From: CALNYZ01 sp942490945
GTDB lineage: Bacteria > Pseudomonadota > Gammaproteobacteria > UBA6429 > Thiohalophilaceae
Direction: 5' to 3'
Assembly: GCA_942490945.1 (NCBI GenBank)
Contig: CALNYZ010000044.1
Coordinates: 124,001 to 188,000 of the forward strand
DNA: 64,000 nt
Shown: piece after piece, positions 8,753 to 16,725 of the stretch
Layout: each line of letters opens with the position of its first letter
How positions within the stretch are numbered: position 1 is the stretch's first letter
The notes under the pieces: generated by a model
What the model was told of the DNA's origin: nothing
The model's database searches: none
Seen by the model: only the letters and a program-made list of their open reading frames with translations
Position numbers and translations under genes: made by a program

Positions 8753-10339
8753 TTAACCGGTTTGTCTTTTAAAGATTATAAAGACAGAGTCCACATACAG
8801 ATAATTTATCCCGGGTAATTCTCCATACTCAAGAATTTTTCTTCTAACGTCAAAAACTTTAACCTGACTATATTCTGAATTAAACCACGGTAACTTAGAT
8901 AACCCAACTTTTTCAAATGGTCTTAATACCAGCCATTCTGGTTTTAATTTCCCTATTACCTTCTGATATTGAGCACGTTTTTTATGTGGATCTACCTTTA
9001 CAACCTCAGGTGATACTAATCCCGGCCAGTCAAGCATTTTACCACCGCTAAAATAACCAATATAGCCAAGAGGCTCTAAAAAGATTCTGTCTCCAGGCTT
9101 GATATTACCTTTCAACCATATACCTACTGATGTTCTGTTTCCATTTTCAATAACTTCCTGCTGAACTTTAATCTGCTTTACTGACATAAAATAAATCAAC
9201 AGGTATAAAACAGTAATCGCAACTCCACCAAAGGATAATACTTTGACCCTGTGTTTTAACCCAATTTTTTTACCTAACTGGAATAATGCAGATAAAAGAA
9301 TAAATGTACCCATAATTTCAACTGGTGGGAAATACCAGGGGAATACTCCACCTCGATACTGTATATACGAGAAATACAATATTAAAAAGGAGTAAATTAA
9401 TGATACATACCGACCAAAACGATCAGTGCTGGGAACTATCCAGTATATAAATGCAACAAACCAGGCTGTAAATGTAAAAACAGAAACCCAGTACGGCCAG
9501 CCCCCCATGAAAAAATATGTTGGCCCAAACGATAGGCTCCCTGCATATGGAATATTTGCGAAAATTGATGGGCCAGGAAAATTAACATCTGCAAATATAC
9601 TGACTCCCAAACTCGCCTTGGCGTATACTGTATGTGGCACCGGGCTTCCGTAATATACCCAGACACCTATAAACCATGGCAAATATAATAATGTCAGTAC
9701 AATACCCGCTTTTACAATGCCCTGCAGCTCTGCCTTGTTACGATATTTCCCAAAGAATAAAGCACTAATTACCATAAAAACAACATAAACAACCGCATCT
9801 GGGCGTGTATAAAACAGTCCAGCCCAACAGATACCCAACCATTTCCAATTATGCTGAATTCCATTGAATGCCAGCACCATGGCTGGCAATAAAAATAACA
9901 TCATGAATCCAGCTTCCTGACCATTAGTAGTAAACATTACTGTCTTGACGGGAAAAGCAATTAAAAATGAGAAAAACAAAACCATTAGAGTGCGTTCTTG
10001 ATCTTTTGCCAATTCTTTTATGAAAAACCAATAACCAAATAACAATGCCAGAATACTACTGATTCTGTATAACCAAAGCGTTACATCCAGAGACGAACCA
10101 CTAACCCAGTAATATAATGCCGGTAACAATGTATTTATTACCGAGGTAAATCCTTGAACATATTCCCCGGGGTGATACACAAGGCCAGCACCTTCTACAA
10201 GGTTCTGACTATGTTTAAACGTTATAAAAAAATCTTCCCATATATGTCCTGTAACTAGCACATAAAATAAAGTACTAAACACAACTGTAATTATCAGGAT
10301 ATATTGCCATGCTCTGTCTTTTATATGCATTTGTTCCAT
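8753..10339 (-). CDS. GT-C-type membrane glycosyltransferase-like protein
   Basis: 528 residues, about 11-12 membrane segments and a soluble C-terminus. The first periplasmic loop, IWEDFFITFKHSQNLVEGAG with YHPGEYVQGFTS, contains the acidic pair and the pattern of polyprenyl-phosphate-sugar-dependent GT-C enzymes (ArnT/AftB/PMT type). YYGSPVPHTVYAKAS is another marker of that group. Such enzymes transfer a sugar from a lipid carrier to lipid, glycan or protein on the periplasmic side; the acceptor cannot be inferred. AAGAGGG lies five bases before the ATG. It is isolated, and its codon use looks AT-rich compared with the LPS genes at the right end. Confidence 0.7.
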   Translation of the reverse strand: MEQMHIKDRAWQYILIITVVFSTLFYVLVTGHIWEDFFITFKHSQNLVEGAGLVYHPGEYVQGFTSVINTLLPALYYWVSGSSLDVTLWLYRISSILALLFGYWFFIKELAKDQERTLMVLFFSFLIAFPVKTVMFTTNGQEAGFMMLFLLPAMVLAFNGIQHNWKWLGICWAGLFYTRPDAVVYVVFMVISALFFGKYRNKAELQGIVKAGIVLTLLYLPWFIGVWVYYGSPVPHTVYAKASLGVSIFADVNFPGPSIFANIPYAGSLSFGPTYFFMGGWPYWVSVFTFTAWFVAFIYWIVPSTDRFGRYVSLIYSFLILYFSYIQYRGGVFPWYFPPVEIMGTFILLSALFQLGKKIGLKHRVKVLSFGGVAITVLYLLIYFMSVKQIKVQQEVIENGNRTSVGIWLKGNIKPGDRIFLEPLGYIGYFSGGKMLDWPGLVSPEVVKVDPHKKRAQYQKVIGKLKPEWLVLRPFEKVGLSKLPWFNSEYSQVKVFDVRRKILEYGELPGINYLYVDSVFIIFKRQTG

Positions 10340-10879
10340 ATATCCCTCTTTATAAATTCAAACGTAGACAATATACTTTAAAATAGAACCTGTAACAGCT
10401 GGTTTATAATTTCTTCTTTTACAACACATTTAAATAAAACACACCATTAGTAATACTCTATCGTGTCTGCAGTGTCAACCACACTAATTAATCCTGAGAA
10501 TCAACTTATTGTATTCCACAAAACCGGGCATTCATTCAGTGGTGCGCTGTAAAATTTGTGCGTATTGTAGAAATAATTTACCCTGGTCTTGACCTTGACC
10601 AGTAATCCACATTAAATCGGATAGGAAGAAACCAGTTATAAGTATCGTGCAAATTTATATATTGTAGTCTGGCCAGTTGGACAGGGTTTATCTGCAGATA
10701 AATGGCATTGGAACCCGGATTAATGGTGCGCGACATGACAATAAAAGCGAGGCACATCACAGTTTGTCGTTGGTTCAATTGGCAAGAAAAAAGAGATTTT
10801 GATGACTAAATGTACAGCCATGGTCAACCAATGATGTCTTGTACTAGAATTAAATGAGTTCGACCTCTTTTATTCTGTG
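10340..10879. other. Gene-free gap
   Basis: 540 bases without a credible gene. A 66-codon frame at 10578-10778 has no binding site, no recognisable domain and a composition unlike neighbouring proteins. A REP-like element (attaaatgagttcgacctct, 10849-10868) lies at the right end, next to the gene fragment that follows. Confidence 0.5.
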
Positions 10880-10984
10880 TCAATCAAGACAGCGTGGCTT
10901 CTGATATCTGTAACACGACTTGCGTGTGCACGCCGCACTGGCACCCTTACGGTTGCGACGACAATCATTACAACCATCGTAATA
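10880..10984 (-). pseudogene. Truncated copy of the Cys-rich small lipoprotein (C-terminal 35 codons)
   Basis: The minus strand reads YYDGCNDCRRNRKGASAAC... through CYRYQKPRCLD and a stop, closely matching the last 35 codons of the intact gene at 18404-18655. Homology stops exactly where a REP-like sequence (gggtcagagtaaa, from 10991) begins, and the frame meets a stop at once upstream. The REP-like element just beyond the stop codon is shared by both copies, so the duplicated block includes it. There is no start codon, so this is a remnant. Confidence 0.75.
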
Positions 10985-10990
10985 GGTTTA

Positions 10991-11116
10991 GGGTCAGAGT
11001 AAATATTTAAATATTTAACACTTTTATTGGTTAAATAACGAGTTTTTACTCTGACCCCGAATATTAGAATATTATATTGGTTAAATAACGAGTTTTTACT
11101 CTGACCCCGAATATTA
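10991..11116. repeat. Cluster of REP-like elements with a 42-bp direct repeat
   Basis: An inverted copy (gggtcagagtaaa, 10991-11003) faces two direct copies of a 42-base unit at 11025-11066 and 11075-11116. Each direct unit contains gagtttttactctgacccc and ends in gaatatta, and the two are identical with a 50-base period. The cluster separates two gene remnants pointing in opposite directions. Confidence 0.8.
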
Positions 11117-11474
11117 TACCGCTGTGATATCACTGGTAATATTTGAGCTGGGACTGGTAGTCAGCAAGGAATACAGTAGTCAGGATGAAGGACAGGTTAT
11201 GGTGGTCTTGCGCAGAACAGTACCGCGCTTTGTCAGTATCGTTTGTATCGCGCTGGTATTGGAGGGTTTGTTACTTGTTATCAAATACAGTCAACTTGAC
11301 CTGGCCGGAAATCTGTATTATCCGGTTGCCATTATAATGGCAGCCAGTTTTTTACTGATTGCGCTGGGTATTTTTCTCCGATTTTTACCAGAACCCGCTC
11401 AAGAGGAAAAAACATCCGACAGCCTGACTTCATGTGAATATCACACGAACTTGCATACCACGGTCGCGAAATAA
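11085..11474 (+). pseudogene. Probable C-terminal remnant of a membrane protein
   Basis: The frame opens inside the REP-like repeat (after the stop at 11082) and reads 129 codons, with a possible GTG start at 11124 (116 codons) but no binding site. It has about three membrane segments (VISLVIFELGLVV, FVSIVCIALVLEGLLLVIKY, PVAIIMAASFLLIALGIFL), joined by a conserved-looking loop VVLRRTVPRF. It looks like the end of a longer membrane protein whose N-terminal part was lost at the repeat. A small intact gene cannot be excluded. I do not recognise the family. Confidence 0.45.
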
Positions 11475-11483
11475 TTAGAGACT

Positions 11484-11570
11484 CAAATGAGTCTGACCCT
11501 TTTATTCTTTTTATTATGAGCCCTATAAATACTAACCAGTAAAGAATTCAGTCTGTCCCATATTATTCTT
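11484..11570. repeat. Two REP-like elements in tandem
   Basis: aaatgagtctgacccttttatt at 11484-11505 is followed by aattcagtctgtcccatatt at 11545-11564. The first is the cleanest example of the 'AAATGAGTCTGACC(C)...TTTATT' subtype in the window. Confidence 0.6.
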
Positions 11571-11583
11571 GATTGCCTTCAAT

Positions 11584-12258
11584 TTATTGATCACTTTTTT
11601 GGCAATTCTCGTCTTTTATTGACTGCGTCATATCACGCTCAGCCTGTAACTTGGCACGCTCTATCTCATCCATGGGTACTGATAATCGTTTATCGTATAT
11701 TTTCAATATGTTTTTATACTTCTCACAAATCTGTTTTACCTGTTGAAGCTGTCTCTGCTTCGCCTGCTGACGTTGTTCCTGCTGGCGTTTGATCACTTCG
11801 TTGAAATCTCTACCTGATCCAGACCTGGTATATTCTTCAGGTAAATCCTGCAAGGTAATGACGCCAAAACCACCACGCAAACACCGGTCTTTCGTCATCA
11901 TCATCACGCGATTTTTATATAAGGACTTGATAAATCGATATGATGCCAGGTAATTTACTACTCTGCGCATAGGTTTGGTAAGCGGAGACTTTCTCTCTAG
12001 CGACTCAAACACTTTGTCCATATCTTTACGCCCACGTATCATTGGGTATATTTTATTTGCGACAAAAGATAACTCGTTACATACCTCAGGTTCAGTTTGC
12101 CCTTCTTGTTCAAGGTTTAATTCTTTAGCCTTTTGCTGCGTTGCACACGGTGCTTCTGAATAGCTCACATTACCTGCTGCATCGGTACAACGATAGATCT
12201 GGGCACAGACTGATGTACTGAAAACCATGGCAAATAAAATGAATATTAATTTGTACAT
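11584..12258 (-). CDS. DUF4124-domain exported protein with coiled coil
   Basis: 224 residues. A signal peptide (1-19, cleavage near VCAQ) is followed by the DUF4124 signature IYRCTDAAGNVSYSEAPC at residues 21-38. Residues about 155-185 are glutamine- and arginine-rich (KRQQEQRQQAKQRQLQQVKQ) and likely coiled. DUF4124 proteins are common envelope proteins of Gammaproteobacteria, some linked to cell-wall or pilus functions, but no activity is established. It is a single gene with a weak start signal, flanked on both sides by REP-like elements. Confidence 0.8.
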   Translation of the reverse strand: MYKLIFILFAMVFSTSVCAQIYRCTDAAGNVSYSEAPCATQQKAKELNLEQEGQTEPEVCNELSFVANKIYPMIRGRKDMDKVFESLERKSPLTKPMRRVVNYLASYRFIKSLYKNRVMMMTKDRCLRGGFGVITLQDLPEEYTRSGSGRDFNEVIKRQQEQRQQAKQRQLQQVKQICEKYKNILKIYDKRLSVPMDEIERAKLQAERDMTQSIKDENCQKSDQ

Positions 12259-12342
12259 AATTAATTATCGGTTCGATGTAGGTGTACTAAATGGGTTAAG
12301 TTTAGTCGATTTAGGGAATACTTAACAAATATCGAATGGATT

Positions 12343-12372
12343 TTATGTACACTCCGACCCCTTCATTTTTTG
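12343..12372. repeat. REP-like element (tacactccgaccccttcatt)
   Basis: A variant of the dispersed element, tgtacactccgaccccttca, lies upstream of the DUF4124 gene. It abuts a possible coding remnant on its right. Confidence 0.4.
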
Positions 12373-12384
12373 TCAGACAGGCTG

Positions 12385-12493
12385 AATCAACGGTGTAAAG
12401 GTGACCCTCACAGATCCGAAAGTCAATCCTGCCGTTCAGCCACCTAAAATGAAATTACAGAATACGCAACGTCAGAAAATTAAGTGCGCAAAG
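12385..12493 (+). pseudogene. Possible coding remnant (INGVKVTLTDPKVNPAV...)
   Basis: After an in-frame TGA the plus strand reads about 36 codons, beginning INGVKVTLTDPKVNPAVQPP and ending KIKCAK and TAA at 12491-12493. The composition is protein-like. There is no start codon, and a REP-like element lies just upstream. It resembles the end of a lost gene; this is tentative because so short a frame can arise by chance. Confidence 0.3.
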
Positions 12494-12494
12494 T

Positions 12495-12530
12495 AAAAAC
12501 GGGCAGAGTATGACAAACTCTGCCCGTTAT
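12495..12530 (-). terminator. Rho-independent terminator of the TTEP-repeat gene
   Basis: An 11-bp perfect stem (acgggcagagt 12499-12509 / actctgcccgt 12517-12527) with a 7-base loop. Read on the minus strand it is followed by TTTTTACTT, and it lies about 60 bases after the stop of the TTEP-repeat gene. The stem might also stop plus-strand transcripts, but there the T-run is poor. Confidence 0.75.
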
Positions 12531-12535
12531 TCCTT

Positions 12536-12562
12536 AAGTTTTTACTCTGACCTCGAATATTC
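12536..12562. repeat. REP-like element (agtttttactctgacctcga)
   Basis: Nearly the same core as the 42-bp units at 11025 and 11075. It sits between the terminator and the stop codon of the TTEP-repeat gene. Confidence 0.55.
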
Positions 12563-12585
12563 ATTCAACCAGGTTTGTCATGATC

Positions 12586-13449
12586 TCAATTGGTGGTTCG
12601 CGTCACCATATTGGAACGCTGGCTCTCAACACCGTCTACATCATAAACAGTCACACTGAAATAATAGCGTATGCCATTTACCAGACCATTAAATTGGTAA
12701 TTGAACTGCGATGAATCTGGAATATCGACCACGTTGTTCAAACTATTGCTGGCTGTTCCATAATAAACCTTGTATCCGCCCAGCTCACTCATGGCTATCG
12801 GTACACCGCTTTCCCGGGTTGCAGGCGCTATCCAACTTATTGATGCTGTTCCTGTCATTGTTGGAGCGGGATCGTTTGCCGGATCCGTTGTCGGTTCCGT
12901 TGTCGGTTCCGTTGTTGGTTCCGTTGTGGGTTCCGTTGTTGGTTCCGTTGTTGGTTCCGTTGTGGGTTCCGTTGTTGGTTCCGTTGTGGGTTCCGTTGTT
13001 GGCTTTGTTGTGGGCTCTGTTGTCGGCTCTGTTGTCGGCTCTGTTGTCGGCTCTGTTGTCGGCTCTGTTGTCGGCTCTGTTGTCGGCTCTGTTGTCGGCT
13101 CTGTTGTCGGCTCTGTTGTCGGCTCTGTTGTCGGCTCTGTTGTCGGCTCTGTTGTCGGCTCTGTTGTCGGCTCTGTTGTCGGCTCTGTTGTCGGCTCTGT
13201 TGTCGGCTCTGTTGTCGGCTCTGTTGTCGGTTCCGTTGTCGGTTCCGTTGTGGGTTCCGTTGTCTGGTCAGTCTCATTATTTTTCTGCTTGTTACCTTTG
13301 TTTACCGACACATAACTCCCATTATTGTCTTTATCTATACTGTTACCTTTTCCTGCGTACGCATTTAAAGTCAAACTGCACATAATACACAATACAACTA
13401 ACAACCTTTTTATTACCAACATAACATCAACATCCATCTGGTTACACAT
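12586..13449 (-). CDS. Exported protein with ~31 TTEP tetrapeptide repeats and a fibronectin type III domain
   Basis: 287 residues. A signal peptide near residues 10-33 (LLVVLCIMCSLTLNAYA) is followed by a short polar linker, about 31 tandem TTEP units (one TTKP, the last TTDP) covering about residues 66-190, and a C-terminal fibronectin type III-like domain (ASISWIAPATRESGVPI, GGYKVYYGTA, GIRYYFSVTVYDVDG). The repeat should be an extended acidic stalk, suggesting a surface or periplasmic display protein. AGGTGA lies about eight bases before ATG 13449; ATG 13422 is an alternative. FnIII assignment is by pattern; ligand unknown. Confidence 0.75.
   Translation of the reverse strand: MCNQMDVDVMLVIKRLLVVLCIMCSLTLNAYAGKGNSIDKDNNGSYVSVNKGNKQKNNETDQTTEPTTEPTTEPTTEPTTEPTTEPTTEPTTEPTTEPTTEPTTEPTTEPTTEPTTEPTTEPTTEPTTEPTTEPTTEPTTEPTTEPTTKPTTEPTTEPTTEPTTEPTTEPTTEPTTEPTTEPTTEPTTDPANDPAPTMTGTASISWIAPATRESGVPIAMSELGGYKVYYGTASNSLNNVVDIPDSSQFNYQFNGLVNGIRYYFSVTVYDVDGVESQRSNMVTRTTN
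12880..13264. repeat. 12-bp tandem array encoding TTEP
   Basis: A 12-base unit is repeated about 31 times in frame. The core (about 13017-13224) is 17 identical copies of gttgtcggctct, flanked on both sides by units of type gttgtNggttcc. The uniform core suggests recent expansion, and the unit length means copy-number change never breaks the frame. Confidence 0.9.
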
Positions 13450-13923
13450 AATTAAACATCACCTGAATAAGGTGATCACATTGCATAACTATAGCTTCGA
13501 GAAATATTTATATGTTGCAGGTTCGTGACAGTTGTCACACGAAGATACAAATCAATTAACAAGATTATCAATCTGTGACAGACGTTGTAATACAAACGTG
13601 AATTGAGTATGGTGTATTTAAAACGATTGTAAAAATAATACTGTGATGAGGATTAAAATGTGATGCTATTAACATTAACTGGTATTTGCTGCAGTTCATG
13701 TTTTCATTGAGAAGTGGATCACTGTTCAGACATTTAAATTAAAGAAATTTTTTTACATGAACTTCCAACTATTTCAGACTAAATATACACAACAGAAATT
13801 AAATGAGCCAGACCACTTTAATTGGACCCATTTCATTGTTTCATGTGTAGCTAACTAATAACGAAGTCTGCCCTCTATTATGTTATTAATTGGCCCTAAA
13901 TATACTGCTACCGGTTCGTACTA
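13450..13923. other. Gene-free gap with inverted repeat and REP-like elements
   Basis: No coding sequence is evident. A 6-bp inverted pair (gtgaca 13525-13530 / tgtcac 13533-13538) lies 75 bases upstream of the TTEP-repeat gene and could be an operator. REP-like elements are at 13800-13823 (aaatgagccagaccacttta) and 13862-13882 (cgaagtctgccctctattat). Confidence 0.5.
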
Positions 13924-14097
13924 TTATTTTCGCTCTGAACCTTGCTGCCATTTTTGATAGCAGTCTAAACCACAGAACCACAACACATAATCTTCAGCTT
14001 CATCCTTGAGTGCGTCGGTACGAGGAATCTCACGCTGACAGGTTTTACAACGGACCTGGTCGGGCACCTCTGGATTTTCATTCGATTCATTTGACAT
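13924..14097 (-). CDS. DUF3330-like small zinc-ribbon-type protein
   Basis: 57 residues. Two Cys pairs, VRCKTCQREIP (17-26) and WFCGLDCYQKW (40-50), flank the segment LKDEAEDYVL. This is the pattern of DUF3330 proteins, small cytoplasmic proteins often found beside metal-resistance or mobile genes, with function unknown. The cysteines probably bind a metal. The start ATG at 14095-14097 has no clear binding site. The gene lies 50 bases downstream of the PsiE-like gene on the same strand and may share its transcript. An 'ttctcgacctctttattta' REP-like element lies between them. Confidence 0.65.
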   Translation of the reverse strand: MSNESNENPEVPDQVRCKTCQREIPRTDALKDEAEDYVLWFCGLDCYQKWQQGSERK

Positions 14098-14147
14098 GTA
14101 TTCTCGACCTCTTTATTTATATCGTGAATATTAGGTAATGAACTTGT

Positions 14148-14618
14148 CTATTCGGTATTTCCTTTTTTATCAATCGGATCACAATTGTGAATCAGTCGTA
14201 CGGATATAGCCAACATAAGCACCATAAACGCAAGCAGTCCCAGCTCGGCTAATGCTCCCTGGAAATATGAATCCTCCAGATTGACAGTATCTGCACTCTC
14301 GGCGGTAATTATCAGCATACGTCGGATAACGGCGATGATACCAATTACAAGAAATGGAGTCGCTTCAAGACGACGTGTATGAGCTATTCTTTGCACCGTA
14401 TAAATAATTTCCGCCAGCATCAACACAAGCAAAATGCGATCCAACAATTGCACAATAGCGGCAGTGTATTTAAAATCTTTCAGGCTGGTAGTTATTTCTA
14501 TGACCGCTGTCACCAGCAACCCGGCAGCCGCCAGCACCAGAATAAAACCAGCCGCAATGTAAATGTATTCTTCAGCTTTGCTCAGTATTAATGCCGATTT
14601 ACGTTGCTGATCATGCAT
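14148..14618 (-). CDS. PsiE-family (phosphate-starvation-inducible) membrane protein
   Basis: 156 residues with four membrane segments (about 18-42, 57-75, 88-105 and 122-145). LLDRILLVLMLAEIIYTVQR and FLVIGIIAVIRRMLIITAE are characteristic of the PsiE family. E. coli PsiE is induced by phosphate starvation; its mechanism is unknown and no Pho box was identified here. The start is preceded by AAGGAGAT on the minus strand. A separate gene group, the LRR protein and its partner, follows upstream. Confidence 0.8.
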   Translation of the reverse strand: MHDQQRKSALILSKAEEYIYIAAGFILVLAAAGLLVTAVIEITTSLKDFKYTAAIVQLLDRILLVLMLAEIIYTVQRIAHTRRLEATPFLVIGIIAVIRRMLIITAESADTVNLEDSYFQGALAELGLLAFMVLMLAISVRLIHNCDPIDKKGNTE

Positions 14619-14937
14619 TTTTTATCTCCTTAACTTTGTACGCAACAGGTTAAAGAATAAAATGGGTCGAAGTAAATAGCGGTCATAGAGCTATATTCGC
14701 TAATATTAGAAACAATTGCTCTCTGAACCGGTTTTTATTGGAATGCCGTGTACTACGAGACGTTCTCTGCCGTGCATTGGAACCTGGCCACTCTCACGAC
14801 TACCACTTTCACATTATCCTTGCCCGTCATGCGAAATAGATATTTTTAATATTATCAAATATTTAGTCCGAGAAAAACGCAGTCTGTCCTTTTATTTCAA
14901 TATAAGAATTAATTGTGTTCGAACCCGGTTTTTTAAT
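14619..14937. other. Gap holding RAYT-type end sequences
   Basis: No gene seen. 14664-14733 runs from gggtcgaagtaaatagcgg to ttgctctctgaaccgg, with gctaatattagaaacaattg inside. It resembles the ends of the RAYT transposase locus at 24384-24410 and the remnant at 18860. A further REP-like element (aacgcagtctgtcctttta) is at 14878-14896. Confidence 0.45.
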
Positions 14938-15864
14938 TTATCTATCCAAATAGCTCTTTATGTGCTTAACCTCGGCATCACTAAACGCATTGTCAGAATA
15001 ATGAAAAAAATTACGACTAATTGGTTTATTTTTAACTAACTCCAGAATCTTCGTAGGTATGCGCGTTAATTTATTATCTTGAATTTCAAGCCAGTATAAA
15101 TTGTGCAAGTCCCCAATCGATTCGGGCAGCGCGGAAAGTTGCATACTCGAAATCTTGAGAATTTCTAATTGTTTAAGATTTCCAATTGATTCCGGTATTT
15201 CACCTGCTTGATTGCCTGAAATATTAAGCGCATGTAATTTTTCCATATCCCAAAGCCAGGCAGGCAAACTTGTTAAACGGTTCCTGGCTATAACGAGCTC
15301 AGTAAGACTGCCTAACTTGCTAACAGTGGAAGGTAAAACCGATATTTCATTATTGTTTAATGCAAGATGCATTAAATTTTTCAGCTGTCCAAGTGATTCT
15401 GGCAGCGTTGTTAACTTGTTAGACCTGACATCAAGCGTAATTAAATTTCGCAGCTGTCCAAGTGATTCTGGCAAGCGGGTAAAATTATTATTCCGGGCAT
15501 TAATAACGGTTAAATTTTTTAATTCGCCAATTGACTCCGGTAATAGAGGCAAACTTTTCGCTTCAATATTTAACGTATGCAAATTAACTAATTCCTCCGC
15601 ATCCCTCGGTAGATCGCGGTGCTTGATATTATTCTGGTTTGCCCATGCGATTATAGGTTGCAGCGAGGCGATCCTTTCCTTACTGATGTTTTTTTCTGCT
15701 TGCGGGTCTGATTCGTCCAGGATTATTGACGGGACCGGCTCCACATAAATAAGAATGGCAACGACCAATCCAATAAACAATATAAACGTTATCGCATAAA
15801 CCCACCTGGGTATTAAACCAGGGATTACTCCGGGAACCTTCTCCACATCAACATTAGTATCCAT
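14938..15864 (-). CDS. Membrane-anchored leucine-rich-repeat protein
   Basis: 308 residues. One membrane segment at about residues 22-44 (YAITFILFIGLVVAILIYV) precedes about eight leucine-rich repeats from residue 85 to 295, of the bacterial/plant type LPESLGQLRNLITLDVRSNK. There is no catalytic domain, so it probably binds a protein or glycan ligand outside the inner membrane. GAAGG nine bases before ATG lies inside the end of the next gene upstream, and the two frames overlap by 11 bases, so they are translationally coupled. LRRs are certain; the role is unknown. Confidence 0.8.
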   Translation of the reverse strand: MDTNVDVEKVPGVIPGLIPRWVYAITFILFIGLVVAILIYVEPVPSIILDESDPQAEKNISKERIASLQPIIAWANQNNIKHRDLPRDAEELVNLHTLNIEAKSLPLLPESIGELKNLTVINARNNNFTRLPESLGQLRNLITLDVRSNKLTTLPESLGQLKNLMHLALNNNEISVLPSTVSKLGSLTELVIARNRLTSLPAWLWDMEKLHALNISGNQAGEIPESIGNLKQLEILKISSMQLSALPESIGDLHNLYWLEIQDNKLTRIPTKILELVKNKPISRNFFHYSDNAFSDAEVKHIKSYLDR

Positions 15865-16375
15865 ACTTCATGCCTTCGGTGTAGAAATTCCATTTGGTTA
15901 TCCAACCAATAAAACCAATTACCATAAAAGGATAAAGACCGAGATTGAATACGGAAGCCACGTAGTTATTATTGTGAAATAATTTAATGTGCCTGGATTT
16001 ATTGAAGAAATACACCCGAATTAAAGCGATCAGATACACAATGACAAGCGATTGCCAATAAATAAAAACATAACCCCAGCTATCCCAGTCAACTAAACCT
16101 TTAACTATATAATATGCCAGTGTTGGCGGAGGAGTGTCAACGAGCGTCTCTATCAGGATTTTAACCCAGAACTCATAATAGAAGCCGATCATAAGCGCGG
16201 TATAAAGGACAAATAGTTCTGTTCTGACTCTGCCGCAGGTCCCATATATTAGCTTCAGATTGTTCAATTCGATGTCTGCTTTCGCTTTTGCTTTTATCAT
16301 AAATAAAAGCGAGGCAATAAAAAGTGGAATGAACACCACTATCGAACCTATAAATACCAGAAATCCTGCCCCCAT
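15854..16375 (-). CDS. Four-helix membrane protein coupled to the LRR gene
   Basis: 173 residues with about four membrane segments (5-27, 52-70, 100-122 and 145-165). The start is well supported by GGAGAG seven bases before ATG. I do not recognise the family. Its stop overlaps the start of the LRR gene by 11 bases, which points to a two-protein membrane unit. No conserved catalytic motif is visible. Confidence 0.55.
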   Translation of the reverse strand: MGAGFLVFIGSIVVFIPLFIASLLFMIKAKAKADIELNNLKLIYGTCGRVRTELFVLYTALMIGFYYEFWVKILIETLVDTPPPTLAYYIVKGLVDWDSWGYVFIYWQSLVIVYLIALIRVYFFNKSRHIKLFHNNNYVASVFNLGLYPFMVIGFIGWITKWNFYTEGMKYGY

Positions 16376-16725
16376 TCATTTCTCTCCACATTAGCGATAG
16401 TATTTAGTATAGCAATAATAATTAAATTTAACGGAAACAGTTCGCGTACAAATACATAGAGAATTATTAATGGATTCGCTGGATCATAAAATGAAAATAC
16501 CAGCATATTCATATCATTAATCCATGACCCCGAGTAGCTTTATTCGTGAACGACACTGGGTCAACAGGCAAGCGTACTAAAGGCCCATTGTGGTAATAGC
16601 TTTTATGGCTTTTTCGACTTCTTGTTGTTCAAGATTAAAAACCAGATCGATATCAGTAGTTAAGCGTGCAACACGGTTGCCAACTCATCGAAGATGATGT
16701 ATTGCACATCTGTCGCCTATTATTT
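16376..16725. other. Gap with REP-like element and gene remnant
   Basis: Apart from the nucleotidyltransferase remnant at 16577-16690, it contains a REP-like string (catgaccccgagtagcttta, about 16523-16542). The first 130 bases are AT-rich and probably hold the promoter of the two-gene membrane unit. Confidence 0.45.
16577..16690 (-). pseudogene. Nucleotidyltransferase-fold fragment
   Basis: The minus strand reads VGNRVARLTTDIDLVFNLEQ then QEVEKAIKAITTMG and a stop. The TTDIDLV motif with its following helix is the hallmark of MNT/AbiEii-type nucleotidyltransferase domains, where the two aspartates bind metal. Only about 37 codons remain, with a stop immediately upstream, so it cannot be functional. 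The likely origin is an accessory, possibly toxin-antitoxin-like, gene. Confidence 0.5.

Noticed and set aside
10578..10778. 66-codon minus frame
   Set aside because: No binding site, no recognisable domain and no neighbour support.
12880..13264. CRISPR-like array
   Set aside because: The units are only 12 bp, directly adjacent, without spacers, and coding.
12711..13385. Long plus-strand frames of Leu/Ser/Ala or Val/Gly/Ser repeats through the TTEP array
   Set aside because: Any 12-bp repeat keeps all frames open. The minus frame has a signal peptide, a folded C-terminal domain and a terminator; the plus frames have none.
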